64,000 nucleotides of DNA from Epiperipatus broadwayi. Lineage: Eukaryota > Onychophora > Udeonychophora > Euonychophora > Peripatidae. Location: the NCBI GenBank assembly GCA_028023455.1, contig JAQFVV010006313.1, positions 3,513,147 through 3,577,146 of the forward strand, given 5' to 3'. The notes under the pieces are model-generated. The model was not told the DNA's origin and did not search any database. It saw only the letters and a program-made list of their open reading frames with translations. Shown piece by piece: positions 51,408-62,577 of this stretch (position 1 is the stretch's first letter; each line of letters starts with the position of its first letter). The position numbers and the translations under genes were made by a program.

Positions 51408-51771
51408 ATTACAATATGAAATTTGTAATATAATAAACTTTATGTTTAGTTTATTGTTCATGATAAATAATAGATTTGATTGTTTTATATTTTTAATATT
51501 AAGCAGAGCTTGTGTGCAGGCCTGCTTGTGTGTGTCATTTAATAAGATATAATATGACTTCATATGATTTTCAATAATCTACTCTCAATAATTTTTGTAA
51601 ATAAACATTTGAGAATAATATTCTTCAAATGTGAGTATTTTTGTTAGTAGAGTTTTAATTTCTCAGGGATGGTGCCTTCTTTTTCAGATGCTAATCTCTC
51701 AGTGATGGTGCCTCCTTCTGCCAGCGCCCGCATGCCTAGCATGCGTTGCATGCCCGCTTCCGCCGGCCCTG
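50519..51771. other. hAT-1 leader and right end
   Basis: Noncoding DNA ahead of the transposase. It holds an (AT)n tract at 51367-51403, a short direct repeat of TCAGNGATGGTGCC at about 51664 and 51702, and the GC-rich right end with CGCCCGCATGCC and GCATGC words mirrored at the left end. Confidence 0.7.
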
Positions 51772-51779
51772 TATCTTTA

Positions 51780-52420
51780 CATTATTTAGTTTATCTATAC
51801 CTTTTTTTCTCAATTCCTAATACAATAATTGCCAAAACCTAATGCAATGAAAATCTTTTTATATATTATATCACATAAATCTTTAAGAATATAATTATTA
51901 CTAGGCATGTCATCCTTATGGGTTTTAACCTCCCCAAATATACATAACTTTCAAAGGCTAATAACGATTCCAACACAACTGAAATAAAACCACTATATAA
52001 AAAATAAATATTTTCTAACCAGTTCAATAATAAAGAAAATATTTGTTTTTTATATAGTTGTTGTATTTCAATTGTGTTGGAATCATTATAAATTATTTGA
52101 AAACAACATTATGGACAGATTTATGTTTGACTATTGTTAAGGATGTGCAAAGGCTGTAGGATATAAACAACCTTTTTTTTTTCATTAATTGTTTCATTTT
52201 TATGTAATGTAATAAAATGTTATATTTTTTTTTAATTCTATTTCCTGGATCTTTATTTACTATTTGGTATGTCCGCTTTACAACATTTTCTTTTATTGTT
52301 CCATCATAGTCCACTTCATTTAAAACACAAACCTAGACCCTTTATCTTCACTTATAATTAAGTTCTTCTTATTTATCTTCTCCATAATTTGCCCTTTTTT
52401 TGGATACTGGACTTGAAAAA
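51780..52420 (-). pseudogene. Penelope-like element, N-terminal reverse-transcriptase piece
   Basis: Read right to left, NLIISEDKGS (near 52350) followed after a frame break by VDYDGTIKENVVKRTYQIVN matches the DKGxxxVxxxxxDY...L...TY segment that opens Penelope-type reverse transcriptases. The following IKKKYNILLHYIK is the usual basic helix. The block is cut by a 129 bp MITE (51961-52089). Beyond it, degraded text such as YILKDLCDIIYKKIF near 51870 leads to the hAT-1 target site. Stops and frameshifts are frequent. It is continued by the pieces at 45011, 41378 and 39780. The 5' end of the element was not located. Confidence 0.6.
51961..52089. repeat. 129 bp palindromic MITE
   Basis: ATAACGATTCCAACACAACT at the left mirrors AATTGTGTTGGAATCATTAT at the right, and the arms continue to a short centre near 52025. 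It is inserted in the Penelope relic. Confidence 0.85.
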
Positions 52421-52576
52421 AAATATTCAAGTAATAAAGTATGTTACAAATTACAAGAAAAAAAATGATATGAAACTTTATCTATTCAAGAATGTAGACA
52501 TTATTAAAAGTCCAAAACAATTAAGGAGGAAATGGACATTCATATATTATTGAAAACTTTAGAGGAGTTGTTAATG

Positions 52577-52893
<317 letters not shown>

Positions 52894-52959
52894 GATTGTA
52901 ATAATTTGAATCATTTTTATGTACATATATGTATTTTACTAATTATATCTATTATAATT

Positions 52960-54530
52960 TAGTGCAAATAATGTCCATTGGGGGAGGCAGATTGCTACAG
53001 GATAATTGGTCAAGGAAAAAGTTAAAAATGGGTTGGGACTAAGGCAAGGATGTCCTATGTCACCTATTTTGTTTTTGTTGTATTTGAGAGAAATGGAGAA
53101 AGCAATAGAAAGCCTAGGAAGAGGGATAGAGATACCATTAATATGTGGCAAGGGAGTATATATATTGCCGGGTCTGTTATTTGTGGATGTTTTTTGTGTG
53201 CATAAAGAAGGGAAGATATGGAAGTTATTCTGAGGACATGTGCAAAGATGGATAAAGAGATGGCAATTAAATTTAGTAAAGAAAAATCAAAAGTAATTAT
53301 GATTATTATTGGGGAAATAGAAGACTAAAGAATTTTTATTGGGGGATATAAAGTTAAGTATGGTGAATAGATATAAATATTTGGGAATCATTTTAAGTAA
53401 TCAGAGAAATTGCTTGAATGAATGGTGAAAATTGATAAATGAAGCAAAGAACAGAAAGGGGTTGATAAAAAAAAATAGTAGTGTTCTCCTGTAATAAATA
53501 TGATGTAGCTAGAATTGTATGGAAGGGAGTGGAAGTAACAGGGTTAACATATGGTAATGATGCATTATGTGTTAGTTAAGGGGTATTATATTACTTAGAA
53601 AAAGTACACATAGAAGTAGGAAGACATGCATTAGATGCAGAAGTGTGGGTGGCAAATGAGGCAGTTCAAGAAGAAATGGGATAGTCAAGTTTTTATATGG
53701 GAGATGCAAAAACAAAAATGAAAATGTTTGGTAAATTGCAATTTATAGATAGTAAGAGAATAGCTAAAATATTATTTATTGGGTTATGAATTAAAGACAG
53801 ACAACAATAAGGGTGAGAAAGATAGCACAGTATGCAGAGGCTTTGAATAAAGGCTTTATGCCAATATACTAGTACAAAAAGGTTACTTGTATTAGGAAGA
53901 TTACTAAGTCTTATAGTGACAAGGAATAGGATAGAAGAACATATGCATTAATAAAAAATAGGAAGCTGGAGAGATGGAGAACTAGTAAGGAGAATAAAAA
54001 GAGTTTAAATATATATAGAAATAAAAAGAATATTAGGTGTGTGTTAATTTATGTTAATAGCAAGAAAAGTATATAATGTTTAAGACTCAAACAGGATCAT
54101 TAGCAACAAGGGATTATACACATAAATGGAGAAATGTGGGTGATGTAGTCTTCACGTTATGTAAGGAAGATGTGGAAAATATTAGGCATATGCTATTTGT
54201 GTGTAAATGCTTACAAGCACAAAGGTTACAAATAATGAAGTTGTGGGTGAATAAATATAAACAAAGTGATTACACAAAAAATGGGTTTTTGGTTTTTATG
54301 TGGGGTTTGACAAGAGATAAGGGGGATCTAGATATAAAGACAATAGAGTGTACAAAGATGATACTGTGGAAATTGGATGAAACAGGATACAGAAGAATAT
54401 TGCAAAAACTTAGGGTGAGGAATGGAAAAAAAGATACAGTGGCTAACAGGTTTCTCTGGACATAGTGGCTGTGTGATTTCTGACTTCAATAAAGGAGTAG
54501 CTATATCACATCACATAATAATAGCATTTT
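52960..54530 (+). pseudogene. LINE (non-LTR retrotransposon) relic, 3' half of ORF2
   Basis: The pol protein of these elements reverse-transcribes its RNA at the nicked target. GLRQGCPMSPILFLLYLREM (53029-53090) is the diagnostic RT segment. The expected FADD box appears as LLFVDVF (near 53180), so the aspartate pair is lost. YKYLGIILSNQ near 53370, WKGVEVTGLTYGN near 53525 and NEAVQEEMGWSS-like text near 53660 follow in family order. The last frame (54076-54465) holds LCKEDVENIRHMLFVCK, the C-terminal Cys/His knuckle. Frames shift and stop repeatedly. After the stop at 54465, an AATAAAG and an ATAATAATA-like tail near 54490-54525 mark the probable 3' end. The 5' half (endonuclease) is missing. 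The coding strand has more G than C. Confidence 0.8.
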
Positions 54531-54692
54531 AAGTAATTATATATAAAAAGTTTGATTGGCAAAAACATGTGTTCTGAAGAGTTTTATATGATCTTTCATG
54601 AAACATTATTATATATAAGATTATAAATTTATTTATAATTTTCTATAGAGAAAATAAATAGATAACTTATTAATTTGTATATTAATGTGGTA

Positions 54693-54724
<32 letters not shown>
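54531..54724. other. AT-rich spacer ending in (AT)n
   Basis: About 27 bp of (AT)n (54698-54724) borders the next LTR-like unit. Confidence 0.7.
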
Positions 54725-54727
<3 letters not shown>

Positions 54728-55829
54728 AGCCCTTGGGTTTGCCCAAGACTCCATTTTTTTAGTTAACTATGCAAGATAAGGTTTAATAAAAAAAATTTCC
54801 TCATAGGTTATATATATTAATAAATAAAATTTTTAGCCAAGGCTAGGTTTGAACCCATATTCATAGGGATTGCATATGTTTTACTTGGTAGGCAATCTGA
54901 ACATTTGTCATTAAAAGATTTCTAACCAAAAGATTGTTTATTTAACATTAATTTATGGGTCAATTTGGTATTAAAGATATATTTTATTAGAAAAGCAAGA
55001 TTTATATATCATTTGATAGTTGAGTGAAAAGAAGGAGAGGGGTGTGCGACTTGTGAAAACTACTGTTAGATAGTGATAATGGATGGTCATGGTTTTACTC
55101 TGATAAGTTATAAATAAATAGTTCATGAGATTAAATTATAAAAAAATAATAATAATAATAATTAAGGATTAAAATATTAAATCAGTTTAATTAAAGAATT
55201 GTATACATGCGACAGTGTGTGTGTATTTAATTTAATTGTGGATTTTAATTATAAGATTCACAGTTAAATAATAATTATTACTTGTCATCACTTGTGAGGA
55301 AATCCTTGAAAAAGAAATTAAGTCATTTTTAATGGTTTATTATTCGCAGCCAAAATTTAGTTCAAAATTCTGGGTTTGAAGTTGGGTTACCATGAGTGTC
55401 ATATTACCCAGTAAATTATCAGAGTGATTTAAGTGATATATATATGACAAAGGAATTTAAGTGTAAAATTAATTGGTGGTTATCTATTAAAATGCAGAAG
55501 TGAATTTGTCATGGGTTTTTTCAAAAGAGAAAAAGGTTAAAATAACCAGAAAGAAAAAAAAACAAGAGTCAATTAATTAAAAAAACAGACTGACCAGACC
55601 TCAAGGGTCAATAAAATAACAGGAGGAGGGAAGCAGGGGACAAAGAAGGCAGACTCTATAAAAGCTTTCCTGTGTTGTAAAGGGGACTGGCTGTTCTATT
55701 TGAATCTATCTTTTTCAAGTTATCTCTCATTGGATTATATAGAGAAACTTTGCTATAAAGTATAAAATAAACATTTCTTTTAAGAAAAAAAATCATTTAT
55801 TATAAATTATTCATTTGTCTCTTAAAACA
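54725..55829 (+). mobile_element. LTR-like unit starting in (AT)n (about 1.1 kb)
   Basis: It begins TGTAGCC immediately after (AT)n, and the first bases form a hairpin CTTGGG-TTTG-CCCAAG. A TATA box (TATAAAAG, 55657) is followed by AATAAA at 55766, the spacing of an LTR promoter and polyA site. A purine-rich AGGAGGAGGGAAGCAGGGGA lies just upstream of the TATA box. The right end is uncertain: I placed it at the ACA near 55829, but no flanking duplication confirms it. Confidence 0.4.
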
Positions 55830-58800
55830 GCTTTGCCAAATTTAATATTATAAGAAGAAAAGAAAATGTCTTTCGAATAAGTTTTTATGTGGGTACACAT
55901 TTAATCTCCTGAAGTTAATCAATTGTCATGATTGTCTTGCACTAATTGATGACAAATCAGCAAATGGTAAAATTTAAACCACAGAAAATAAACTCTAGAT
56001 TTGATTTCATATATAAAGCGTTCAATCTGAATATTAAATTAATTTTTAAAAAAATAAAAAAACAATAAAAAGTGGACTTATATCTTTAGAAATTTAAACA
56101 AGTGCTGTTCAGCTGTAATCTACATAAAATCAAAATGAGGAAATTGTTTCAGCATCATAAAAAATGTATATCTGATAGCATATGAATCAAACTCTATCAC
56201 AAAAACTTTTTTTACCTAAACTCATGTGCTCATACAAACAAATCAAGGAAGAAAAAGGAAAGGAAAAATGGAAATCAAAAACTTGAAGGACACTTCCAAA
56301 GAACTATATAAGTATATTTTCTTTATTTTATTATTCGATATTCATGTAGAACATTTAATCTAGAAATAAAAAGAAAAAGAAGAATAACTTCTTTCTTTAT
56401 GTTTTATCATATATTTCCATTTAAATTAATTCATGTCAGAATTATAATTGTTGTTATTTTGGGTGTAGAGATATTGATGACAGATCATTTTGTATGTGTT
56501 TATTGTAAATGCTTTTTATTATTCTCATTATTTTGGGGGTAGGTGGAATTAATATCATGTCATTCTGTATGTGCCTTATTTTAAATGCTTTACAAACATA
56601 TAAAAAGAGACATATTATTATTAAAGGAAATTTTTTGAATGAATCAGATCAGAAGTTATTGTCAAATGCTTAGACTTATTACTATGTTTATAAAAATTGT
56701 GTGGCTGTTGAGCTAAAACATCATCATTATCTTATAAAACTGCAGGGAAATAGTTTTAAAAATTTAATATGCATTTCTTATTATTTCTTATTATTATTAT
56801 CCTAAAGTTAAGGCTATATACAAGCTGACTAATGCTTGGGAAAATGATTGGCACATATTCCAGTGCACTAACTTGCAAGAATTTTACTTGTACGAGTTGA
56901 TGTTTCGACTTGTATATAATGTGGATGAACAAAGAGTCTCCACCAAGCCAGTGAAGTTGTAGCTCATTAAGACATTTATGCTATATTTATAAAGTATTTA
57001 AACACAGTGGAAGAGTTTTCCCACTTGGTTATTCTCTACACTGTAAGAAGATTTCTTTATTGATGGCCAGAGGTAATAGGTATACCTAAGTCTTTTTGTA
57101 TGACTAGTGATATAAATCCTAGCATATTTCAACCTTAGTGAAAAGGTTTTTCTCTTATTTGGGTCACTGCCTGCCTCATATTAATGTTTGATATTCCTTA
57201 CGGATGTATGAAAGATACCTATTATTAAGTATTATTGATAAATGTCAGATACAGTGTCGCAAAACTCAATTTGATGTCAGGATGAATGCAGATAATGTAT
57301 GTGCAATTGGTGTACTTGAATATTGTTTTGTTGATCTAGTTTAATTTATCAATTAGAGCCAAGAGTAATAAAGTTAATAAATATTAAATTTAAGGGTTAA
57401 ATAAAGCCTACGAATGTTGTAAGTGTAAAGCAATGCGTATATGAAATTACCTAATAAATATTTTCACAGCCAGCTGAGAACTTCACTGGAAAGGTAATAT
57501 TATTAAAATATTATTATGGTCATAAGAATATGAGTATAGAGTATATGCACGTATGATGATGATTGATCTAGATACCAATTTGTTTGCATTAACTTAGTCC
57601 GGATCATGCATAAAGTATCTCTATTCTAAAGATTAGGGCGAAGGAATGTTAGATCAAAATAATGAAATAAAAATAGTAAATTTGCGAAGGAACGTTAAAT
57701 TAAAATAGTTAAATAAAATTATTAAATTTTATTATGGGAAGAATTAGCTCTAAAAACAGATCAGTAATTTAAAAGCATTAAACATGGGAAGAAATTTAAT
57801 ATTCACTGTATCTAGAATAAAAATGAAAACGAAAATATAATATAAGTGAAGGTAAATATTTTTTTTTCTATTTGATATTAATATTACTCCATGGTAATCG
57901 TGATTCCCTGATAATTAGGAAATGAATATTGATATTTTAAACCTCTTAATATTATCCATTGATTTAGGGATATTTATTTGTTTAGTTTTTTTATTATATC
58001 TGTCATAATATGGTTGTAAAACAAGGAAAGCCATGTGAATCATCAAGTGAATGTGTATATTCTTTATTGAATTGTAGTATGTCAATAAAATTTTTTAATT
58101 GTTTTAAATAAAATTTGCATACATCGCAATGTTTTTGTGGGTTATTATTATCTAGACATCTCAAATCCAATCATACATCAATATATTATTATTAGTATTT
58201 GAATCATCATTTTCGTAAATATGCAGTAAAATTATTTAAAATGGTTAATTTCCGATACTTAGAATTACCAAATAATTTAATATAGTTAAAATATAAATTA
58301 TGAATAGGGTTGGTTATTGGGTGATAGTGAATGCAGGGGGTGGGTATAAAAATCCTTTCCCCATCCATTGTATTCAAACACCTCTCTAGACGCACTTCTT
58401 TATAATTTTGTTATAATTGTGAATATGTTTATAAAGATTTAATAAGCTTAAATTATTCTGAGCTTTAATGTAAATAAATATTAAACTGCATTAAAGACAG
58501 CCCAAGATCACTTTGGAGGTGATCATGAGACAAGTGTTTATCACCAATAATCTATCACAGCTTGTTCGATTTCCACACCTAACTGTTCTAAAAAACCCTG
58601 AGAAGAAATTATAATGGTAGAAATGAGGTAGCATAACAGAAAATTTAATAGTAAAAGAGATAATAGTGTAATAGACATATGGATGTGAGGATGATGGAGG
58701 GGTGGATCAAGAAGGTGGAGATGGATATAGAAATATTTATAATTGAACAAAATTTTAATTGTAGCTTTATTGATAGTGAATGGGGAGCATGCTGAGAATA

Positions 58801-59064
58801 ACCTAGAATTTCCAAGAATATTAATATTATTATTTTTAGAAAAACATTCTCAGTGGTCTCTTACTTGATTGATTATTTATTAACCCATTCATTAAATATT
58901 ATTACTGAAAGTGATTGAAATGAGATTTAACCTCCATATTTTATTAAAGTTGTAATTTGGTGCCCTGGAAAATAAGATTATAGATGTTCTGTACCATCAT
59001 CATCATCCCAGTAGGGTTTATAAATAGTGTTAGCTGGGAATGATGAAGCATCCATCGATCCATC
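55830..59064. other. AT-rich noncoding stretch with small local duplications
   Basis: No gene recognised. Two short direct duplications are visible: about 65 bp at 56455-56592 (ATTTTGGGTGTAG and ATTTTGGGGGTAG) and about 45 bp at 57640-57725 (GCGAAGGAATGTTA and GCGAAGGAACGTTA). Minus-strand frames at 58207-58395 and 58541-58750 lack any domain. Confidence 0.45.
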
Positions 59065-59480
59065 CTTAAAATGTTACAATTGGCATGCAACTTAGCTGCA
59101 AGTGTTTAAATGCCATATAGATTTAAATATAGGTTATAATTAATGCATAGCGTGGTCGCCTGAGCAGAAATAAAGAAATAGTACAATTAATCCATAACAT
59201 GGATGTGCGACCATTTGAATAAAAATTCTCAATTATTTGAATAAAGTTATAATTAGCTTAAACTGTCCAATAATATATGTTATGTTTGTAAACTCTCCCA
59301 ATCATTTTAGTTATAATTGAAATACAATGTGGATGACCGATCGAAAGATTAAAAATACGTTTTGTATCAATTTAGTAAGTTTTATATAAAATTAGTTAAG
59401 TAAAGCATAACTTTTCATTTGTTAGAATTGGCTTACAATGTGGTCACATGAAGGAAATTATACTTAGGAAATTTTATTTT
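59065..59480. repeat. degenerate tandem repeat
   Basis: Four to five diverged units share a TTATAATT or TTAGAATT word, then CATAGCGTGGTCGCCTGA, CATGGATGTGCGACCATTTG, CAATGTGGATGACCGATCG or CAATGTGGTCACATGAAGG, then an A-rich stretch. Spacing is irregular. Origin unknown. Confidence 0.5.
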
Positions 59481-60083
59481 TGTTAGAATATATATAACAA
59501 TTGAACTGGAGATTTCTCCCTTTCAAAAATCCAATATTTTAAAATATAAAAAAAAACAGAAAATATTGCTATAAAACCTTGTATCTTATAATTTGTTTTT
59601 GTGTTTTAAGAGTGGTGCAATAACGCACTTACTCCTTTATATTTAAAAATTATGTGATTTTACTTTTCAATAAATTTTAGTTTAAATTAATTTTCTTTTG
59701 AAGCTTGCTTTTTTTTTTCATTACAATAATTAAAGGTAAGCAAAGTTTTAATCTATTTGTAAAAGCATTTTAATTAAAAAAAGTTTTAATTGTGATCAGT
59801 TTCTTTTTATTTTAAAATCTGAGACTTTTTTTTTAAATTAATTTTAAAATAGATAACAGCCTTGGTCAGATTTTTTTCCAAATAAAATTAAGTGCGGAAA
59901 TAGAGATTAACCCTGATCAAAACTTTTTAATTAAAGATTAGTTGGGAGACAATGATGCACATAAATAGCCAAAGTTTTTTGACTGAATTATTATTCTGCT
60001 TTTTATTCTTATTCATATTCTTACTGTGATTCATATTCAGATTGCTGTTCTACTTTTTATATTTTCTACGTGCTCAATGTTGA
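59481..60083. other. AT-rich noncoding stretch
   Basis: Nothing recognised beyond T and A homopolymers. Confidence 0.4.
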
Positions 60084-60161
60084 TCACCAAATAGGAACTT
60101 TTGCTGATGGCTGATAGTATCTGCCACTTTCTGGGTTCAGAAAGAATTGCTTAGCAATTTG
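60084..60161 (-). other. candidate terminal exon
   Basis: A strong acceptor TTTTTCTTTCAG on the minus strand precedes 25 open codons (QIAKQFFLNPESGRYYQPSA and five more) and a TGA. The composition is clearly less AT-rich than the surroundings. The reading frame does not join the frame of the upstream candidate exon (60234-60447), so either one block has a frameshift or the transcript is noncoding. Confidence 0.3.
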
Positions 60162-60233
60162 CTGAAAGAAAAAGTAAATGCACTAACACATTGAAAATAG
60201 TGACCATACATTCAGGATACAGAAAATACTCAC

Positions 60234-60447
60234 CATAATGAACCATAATAATAATATTCAGTGCTAAATTAAACCAAAGATAAACCCCAGACTTCCATAA
60301 TTGTGCCTTCAACAACATGACCTAAATGCTTAGTCCAGAACTGATCCCAAAGATTGCCTTCAGACTCCAAAATGGATAAATGAAAATCAAAATCTTCAAA
60401 ATGAACCCTATGTAGATGTGAACTTTGTGCATCCTGCTGGAAGAAAT
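60234..60447 (-). other. candidate internal exon
   Basis: It has a good acceptor TTCTCTTTGGCAG at 60448 and a strong donor TG|GTGAGT at 60233, both on the minus strand. One frame is open for 59 codons from the acceptor (DFFQQDAQSSHLHRVHFEDF and onward) to a TAA near 60270. After the TAA the same frame continues with FSTEYYYYGS. I do not recognise the protein. GC content stands out from the flanks. It could be a decayed gene fragment or an exon of a noncoding RNA. The next block downstream is 60084-60161. Confidence 0.35.
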
Positions 60448-60489
60448 CTGCCAAAGAGAACATTATGCATTGAAGGTAAACTCACCTTT

Positions 60490-61555
60490 CATATCATAAC
60501 CAGGACTTAAAATTCTTGTTTAAACATCTATGTTAAATTCTCAGTTTAATCTAAATAGAAACCAGTCTCTATAATAAGTTATGCACACTCATCTAAATAT
60601 CAGAAATTTTTTTATTATGTATTTTATTTATTATATGTATTGGAATCTTAGAGTTAAGAGTTCATAATTTAAATTTATATGTCAGAGAGTGTATTGTGAG
60701 TTTAGATTTCAGACTTAGTGTTTTCTCTTTTATATTACTAACCATTGATAAATGCTTGAACATATATTAGTAATTTTCTTTTTAACTCAACTGTCTTTTA
60801 TAATTTTTGTAATTAATTTAGATAATCCTGATTTGTGTTTCCTGCAGACTGTAAGTCTTTTGGTTTACCGATTTATTGAGTGTATTGTTCTGGTTTTTTT
60901 TTAAACAGTAGATATTTTGGTTTTCCTATATTTCAGATTATGTAATACCATAATCTTTTTTTTTCTCTTGCCAGAATCAACTTTATGGATCTTAACCTTT
61001 TTATGAGTGTTTGCAGCCAAATGACACTCCTATTATATCCTGAGGTTTTACTGTGTTTAAGAAAAGTTTGTTCTGTGCTGCTTATTGAATTCCATACAAT
61101 ATCTTTTTTTTTTGTTTTTAAATCTCTAACTAAAGGAAAATCAAATTTGTTTATATAAATCACTAGCAGGAAGACATTATAGATCCCTTATAATTCTTAG
61201 GTGAGAAACGAATTTATCTGCCAAGGTGTTTCATGTTACAATACTCTCATACACTGTTAAAATCAGGTGGATGAATTTAAGTCAAACTTTTATATTTTGT
61301 TTGCTAAATATTTTATATGTAATAAACTTTAAAACTATTTGTAATTATTTTTGGCTAATATTCCTCTCTGTGTCCTTTTCTCAATTGTCTGAACAATGTT
61401 AAACATATCTTTCCCTGAGTTTAGCTGGTAACATTTATCAGCATTTTTATTATTTAGATCACCATAAATTAAATTTTCTAGGTAGTTAGGATCTAATGGC
61501 AACTTCAGTGACCAAAAGAAGGTCAAAGTGACCATTACAATATAAAATCTGAAAC
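60490..61555. other. AT-rich noncoding stretch
   Basis: Minus-strand frames at 60933-61163 and 61335-61580 are open for 76 and 81 codons but have no domain I can recognise. The second runs into the fold-back cluster. Confidence 0.35.
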
Positions 61556-62576
61556 TATTAGACACCCATAAGTCTTCCAATCCATCTATCTAACTCAAAT
61601 AATTAAATGGGACTGAACTAAGTTAAGATACACAATATATTAATAGATTTAGCAATGTAAAATCACCAATGTCTTAATAGCAAAAAATGACAAAAAATGA
61701 AGTCAGATGTCACATGACTTAACTTAATAAGCTTGTATTTACAAATGTTATATATAGAGTTCACGAAATAAGCTCTTAACAAGTTTCAAGAATATCCTTA
61801 ACCCCAGACTGGTTTCTGCTTCTGACATCATCAGTGAGGTGCCAGGATGTTCAAGCATTAGATTAAAAATACCAGCACAAGCCCAACATTTTATCTAATG
61901 TATAACTATTGAGTAGAAATTTTGAAATTGTCAGACATCCATATGTTTCCAATCCAGCTATCTAACTCAAATAGTCATATGGGACTAAACTAAGTTTAGA
62001 TACATCATATATTAATATCTTTAGCAATATAAAATTTCCAAAAACTGAAACCAGAAGGAGAACCTGGTCTGGACTTAAGGATATTCTCAAAACTTATTAA
62101 GAGCTTATTTTATGAGTTCTATATATAATATTTGTAAATACAAGCTTATTAAGTTAAGTCATGCGATATCTGACTTGATTTTTTTGTCATTTTACTTTTT
62201 TCTATTAAGGCTTTCATGATTTTATATTGCTAAAGCTATTAATATAAGTTGTATCTGAACTTAGTTCAATCTCCTATAGCTATTTCAATTAGATAGCTGG
62301 ATTGAAAGACATATGGATGTCTGACAATTTCAGATTTTCTATTCAACAGTTATACATTAGAGAAAATGTTGGGCTTGTCCTAGTATTTATAGTTTAATGT
62401 TTGAATGTCCTGGCACCTCACTAATGATGCCAGAAGCAGAAACCAGTCTGGGGTTGAGCGTATTCTCAAAGCTTGATAAGAGCTTATTTTGTGAGCTCTA
62501 TATATAACATGTGTAACTACAAGCTTATTAAGTTAAGTCTTGTGACGTCTGACTTGATTTTTTTGTCATATATATA
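61556..62576. mobile_element. large inverted cluster of the fold-back family
   Basis: The left arm (about 61683-62040) and right arm (about 62200-62570) mirror each other, with extra partial units outside and between them. Landmarks are GCAGAAACCAGTCTGGGGTT on the right versus CCCCAGACTGGTTTCTGC on the left, and TTATATTGCTAAAGCTATTA with its mirror. The same family occurs at 9345 and 40712. It ends at a (TA)n tract where the next element begins. Confidence 0.75.
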
Positions 62577-62577
62577 T

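Larger units (their letters stand above)
45119..51779 (-). mobile_element. composite hAT element (hAT-1, 6.65 kb) with perfect 8 bp target duplication
   Basis: The element proper is 45127-51771. It begins CAGGGCCGGCG and ends CGCCGGCCCTG, 11 bp perfect inverted ends, and is flanked by TATCTTTA on both sides (45119-45126 and 51772-51779), exactly the 8 bp duplication of hAT transposition. Subterminal GGCGCCC/GCATGC words occur near both ends. It carries a disabled ZMYM1/TTF-type hAT transposase on the minus strand (50518-48043) and, downstream on the same strand, the 5' end of a piggyBac-like gene (47277-46767). It lies inside the RT of a Penelope relic. The perfect ends and flanks against a transposase with several lesions suggest moderate age or mobilisation in trans. 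Confidence 0.92.
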
